Shown here: positions 61,296 through 64,000 of the stretch, piece after piece | How the letters are laid out: every line of letters begins with the position of its first letter | Position numbering within the stretch: position 1 is the first letter of the stretch | Origin: Burkholderiales bacterium | Lineage (GTDB): Bacteria; Pseudomonadota; Gammaproteobacteria; Burkholderiales; WYBJ01 | Reading direction: 5' to 3' | Assembly: GCA_020848435.1 (NCBI GenBank) | Contig: JADLAC010000089.1 | Coordinates: 98,124-162,123 of the forward strand | DNA: 64,000 bases | Program-made: the position numbers and the translations under genes | Notes under the pieces: model-generated | What the model was told of the DNA's origin: nothing | What the model saw: only the letters and a program-made list of their open reading frames with translations | The model's database searches: none

Positions 61296-62630
61296 ATGAA
61301 TGAAGCATCCGGTGAAACCACCCAGGTCACGGTCGAGGAGGCGATACGCGCCGCGATAGCGCTGCATCGCGGCGGCTTGCTGGATGACGCCGAAGCGCTG
61401 TACCAGCGCGTGCTGGAGACGGCGCCGGCAAGCGCCGATGCGTTGCACTTCCTCGGCCTGCTGCTGCGCCAGCGCGAACGCCGCGGCGAGGCGCTCGATC
61501 TCATGCGCAAGGCGGTCGCCGCGGCGCCCGATTTCGCCAGCGCCCACAACAATCTCGGCAACCTGCTGTGCGAGGCGGGCGAGCTCGAGGAGGCAGCGGA
61601 TCATCTGCAGCGCGCGCTCGAGCTGGAGCCGAACGACCCGCGCGTGTTCAACAACCTCGGCAACATCGCGCGCGCCGCGGGCGATACCGAAGCTGCCATA
61701 CGTTGCTTCGAGCGCGCCCTGGAGCTGTCGCCCGAATTCCCGTTGCCCTACGAGAACCTGGGCCGGATCTACATTCGAGCGGGCGACATTGCGCGAGCGC
61801 ACACGCTGTTCTGCAAGGCCGTCGCCCTGGACGAGAGCCTGTCCCACTCCCGGCAGTTCGTCGGCATGGCGCTGTGCGAGCTCGGACGCTTCGACGAGGC
61901 GCGCAAGTATTACGAGAAGTGGATCGCCGCGGAGCCGGACAACCCGGTGCCGCGTCACCTGCTGGCGAGCGTTGCGGAGGGCGCGCCGCCCGCACGCGCC
62001 ACCGACGAATACGTGCGCACGGTGTTCGATACGTTTGCCGCCACTTTCGACGTGCATTTGCAGCGCTTGCAGTATCGAGCGCCCGCGCTGGTGGTGGACG
62101 CGCTGCGCGGCTGCCTGAGCGCGCGTGCGAGCGCGGGGGTGGTGCTCGACGCGGGCTGCGGGACGGGGTTGTGTGGCCCGCTTCTGCGCCCGCTCGCGCG
62201 CGTCCTGGACGGCGTGGATCTTTCGCCGCGCATGCTGGATCAGGCGCGTGCGTCCGGACATTACGACGCGCTGTTCGAAGCCGAGCTGACGCGCTTCATG
62301 CGCGAGCACCCCGAGGGCTACGACGCGATCACTTGCGCCGACACGTTGTGCTATTTCGGCGAGCTCGACGAGGTCGCGCAAGCGGCGGCGAGCGCGCTTC
62401 GCCCCGGGGGGCGTTTCGTCTTCACGGTCGAGGCGCTCGATGCCGCGAGCGCGGGCGTGCGCTATCGCATGAATTCGAGCGGGCGCTACGCGCATGCCGA
62501 GCATTACGTGCGCAGCGCGCTGCGCGCGGCCGGGCTTGCGCTCGTCGCTATCGAGCATCCGTGGCTGCGCATGGAAATCGGCAAGGAAGTGAGCGGGCTG
62601 CTGGTCGTGGCGCTGCGCGCGCGAGCGTGA
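61296..62630 (+). CDS. TPR-repeat SAM-dependent methyltransferase (copy 2)
   Basis: TPRs (ASAHNNLGNLLCEAGELEEAADHLQRALELEPNDPRVFNNLGNIAR) then VLDAGCGTGLCGPLLRPLARVLDGVDLSPRML; paralogue of the preceding gene. Confidence 0.9.
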   Translation: MNEASGETTQVTVEEAIRAAIALHRGGLLDDAEALYQRVLETAPASADALHFLGLLLRQRERRGEALDLMRKAVAAAPDFASAHNNLGNLLCEAGELEEAADHLQRALELEPNDPRVFNNLGNIARAAGDTEAAIRCFERALELSPEFPLPYENLGRIYIRAGDIARAHTLFCKAVALDESLSHSRQFVGMALCELGRFDEARKYYEKWIAAEPDNPVPRHLLASVAEGAPPARATDEYVRTVFDTFAATFDVHLQRLQYRAPALVVDALRGCLSARASAGVVLDAGCGTGLCGPLLRPLARVLDGVDLSPRMLDQARASGHYDALFEAELTRFMREHPEGYDAITCADTLCYFGELDEVAQAAASALRPGGRFVFTVEALDAASAGVRYRMNSSGRYAHAEHYVRSALRAAGLALVAIEHPWLRMEIGKEVSGLLVVALRARA

Positions 62631-62937
62631 ATGGCACTCGCACGCTTGGTCGCGGCGGCGCTCGGTACGCCGATCGCTTCGCTGATCTTCCTGCCGGCAG
62701 TCCAAGGTCGAGCGCGTGCATTCGGTCACACTGGACAAGAGTTTTCACCATGGCCCTCAGCATGCCGGTGTCTCGCCCGCTTTTCGGGTTGCTGAGGCGA
62801 TGACGAAACTTGTAGTATGTCGACAGGTTCGGTCGGGTTGCTTCGATTCGATCCGCTCCGTCTCATGCCGTCGCATCCTCCGCGGCGCGTACCAGAACGG
62901 ATTGCGCCGCTGTCGTGCAGACCCAAGGAGTAATGTT

Positions 62938-63825
62938 ATGAAGCGCGCATCCCGGTGTTTGCTCCTCACTGCAATGGCATCGCCATACGCCGGCGCCGTT
63001 GATTTCATCGACGTGGCACCGGTCGTGGCGGTCACGCCGTTGTACGGGCCGGTCAACGACGCGCGCGACTGCGGGCCCGGCGCACCACCCGGCGCCGCGC
63101 CGCAAGTCGTCGCCGGCGTGCCGCAGCCCATGGTACCTGGCCAACCCATGGGCGGCGTGCCGCCGCAGCAACCCGTGCCGCCCCAGGATCGCGGCATGAT
63201 TGCACCCGCGGTCGGCGGCGTGGCGGGCGCCTTGCTCGGCAGCCAGGTCGGTTCGGGCCGCGGCCGCGATGCCGCAACCGCGGTCGGCGCCGTCGCCGGT
63301 ACCGTCATCGCCGACCGGGTTGCCAACCCCAATAGTCCCAGCTCGACCACCGGTGCGGTGGTGGGCGGAGCGGCCGGCGCGCTGCTCGGTAATCAGGTCG
63401 GGCAGGGTTCGGGCCGCACGGCGGCCACCGCGGCCGGGGCCATCGGCGGCGCGATGATCGGTGATCGCATGATGAGCGGCGCGCCGCCTGCACCCGCGCC
63501 GGTTGCGGGCGCCACCGTCTTGGGCCAAACACAACCACTTGCACAAGCACAGCCCTGCCGGGTGGTCGATGGCGTGACCCGCGAGGCCCTGCGCGGCTAC
63601 TCGGTGGTTTACCGTTATGCCGGTCGCGACATCACCACCACGATGCCGTACCACCCGGGCAACAGCATTCGGATCGCGGTCGGTGCCGCCGACAGCATGA
63701 CCGCACGGCCGGCCGCGCCGCCACCCCCGCCGCCGGGCGCTTATTACCCCGCCCCTACCGGGACCGTGCCGCCGCAGGCGGTCTATCCGCAGGTGCCCGG
63801 CGGCGTTCAATACGTGCCGCGATAG
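62938..63825 (+). CDS. Exported glycine-zipper 2TM domain protein
   Basis: Signal peptide; two repeats VGGVAGALLGSQVGSGRGRDAATAVGAVAGTVIADRV / VGGAAGALLGNQVGQGSGRTAATAAGAIGGAMIGDRM. Confidence 0.82.
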   Translation: MKRASRCLLLTAMASPYAGAVDFIDVAPVVAVTPLYGPVNDARDCGPGAPPGAAPQVVAGVPQPMVPGQPMGGVPPQQPVPPQDRGMIAPAVGGVAGALLGSQVGSGRGRDAATAVGAVAGTVIADRVANPNSPSSTTGAVVGGAAGALLGNQVGQGSGRTAATAAGAIGGAMIGDRMMSGAPPAPAPVAGATVLGQTQPLAQAQPCRVVDGVTREALRGYSVVYRYAGRDITTTMPYHPGNSIRIAVGAADSMTARPAAPPPPPPGAYYPAPTGTVPPQAVYPQVPGGVQYVPR

Positions 63826-63897
63826 CGCACGCTGGCGCAGCGGCGCGTTGGTGCTTGCGAGCGAGGCACGAGGCAGCTAGACATCATGTGCATGTAT

Positions 63898-63983
63898 TGA
63901 CCTGCCGCACCTCAAGTTGACGCGGGTTACGCTTGGGGTTTGTTCAACCGGCGGCGCAGAGCCGCAATTGAGGGGGCAGGTCA
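63898..63983. repeat. Inverted repeat spanning the leader of a gene cut by the window end
   Basis: tgacctgcc (63898-63906) and ggcaggtca (63975-63983), a perfect 9-bp inverted pair with further CCTCAA/TTGAGG similarity. Confidence 0.5.
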
Positions 63984-64000
63984 TGAAAGAGTTTAGCAAG
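63983..64000 (+). CDS. Start of a CDS truncated by window end (MKEFSK...)
   Basis: ATG preceded by purine-rich gaggggg; only six codons visible. Confidence 0.3.

Noticed and set aside
63211-63475. Internal repeat in the last complete gene as a possible DNA repeat element
   Set aside because: Explained by duplicated glycine-zipper protein motif rather than a mobile or regulatory repeat.

Overview
High-GC, betaproteobacterial-looking chromosomal window (taxon inferred from gene content only). It has three blocks. (1) About 0-26 kb is organic/amino-acid catabolism: short PutA, TPP enzyme, AtuA/DUF4387 pair, divergent aconitase, MmgE/PrpD, TcuA-like FAD dehydrogenase, GntR regulator, aspartate dehydrogenase, and a BCCP/biotin carboxylase/PYC-type carboxyltransferase set, interspersed with four Bug/TctC-type solute receptors but no TctA/TctB membrane genes. 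(2) About 26-33 kb is miscellaneous genes: PAS hybrid kinase, cupin, AI-2E transporter family, FMN reductase, iron-permease-like protein, amidohydrolase, and a truncated, frameshifted GNAT (TacT-like toxin) remnant. (3) About 33.6-63 kb is a near-complete type VI secretion locus in one main orientation: tssK-L-M, tagF, tssA-B-C, hcp, tagJ, tssE-F-G, clpV, a Cys-rich gene, vgrG, DUF4123 adaptor, two uncharacterised genes, a convergent DUF4280 PAAR-like gene, a fused TssB-TssC-like protein, and two tandem TPR-methyltransferases. No tssJ was seen. The most notable observations are the fused TssB/TssC paralogue, the Cys-cluster gene between clpV and vgrG, the DUF4123-linked candidate effector genes, a palindromic REP-like insertion translated inside the aconitase gene, and a possible non-housekeeping biotin-dependent carboxylase. 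All family calls come from reading the sequence; no searches were run.
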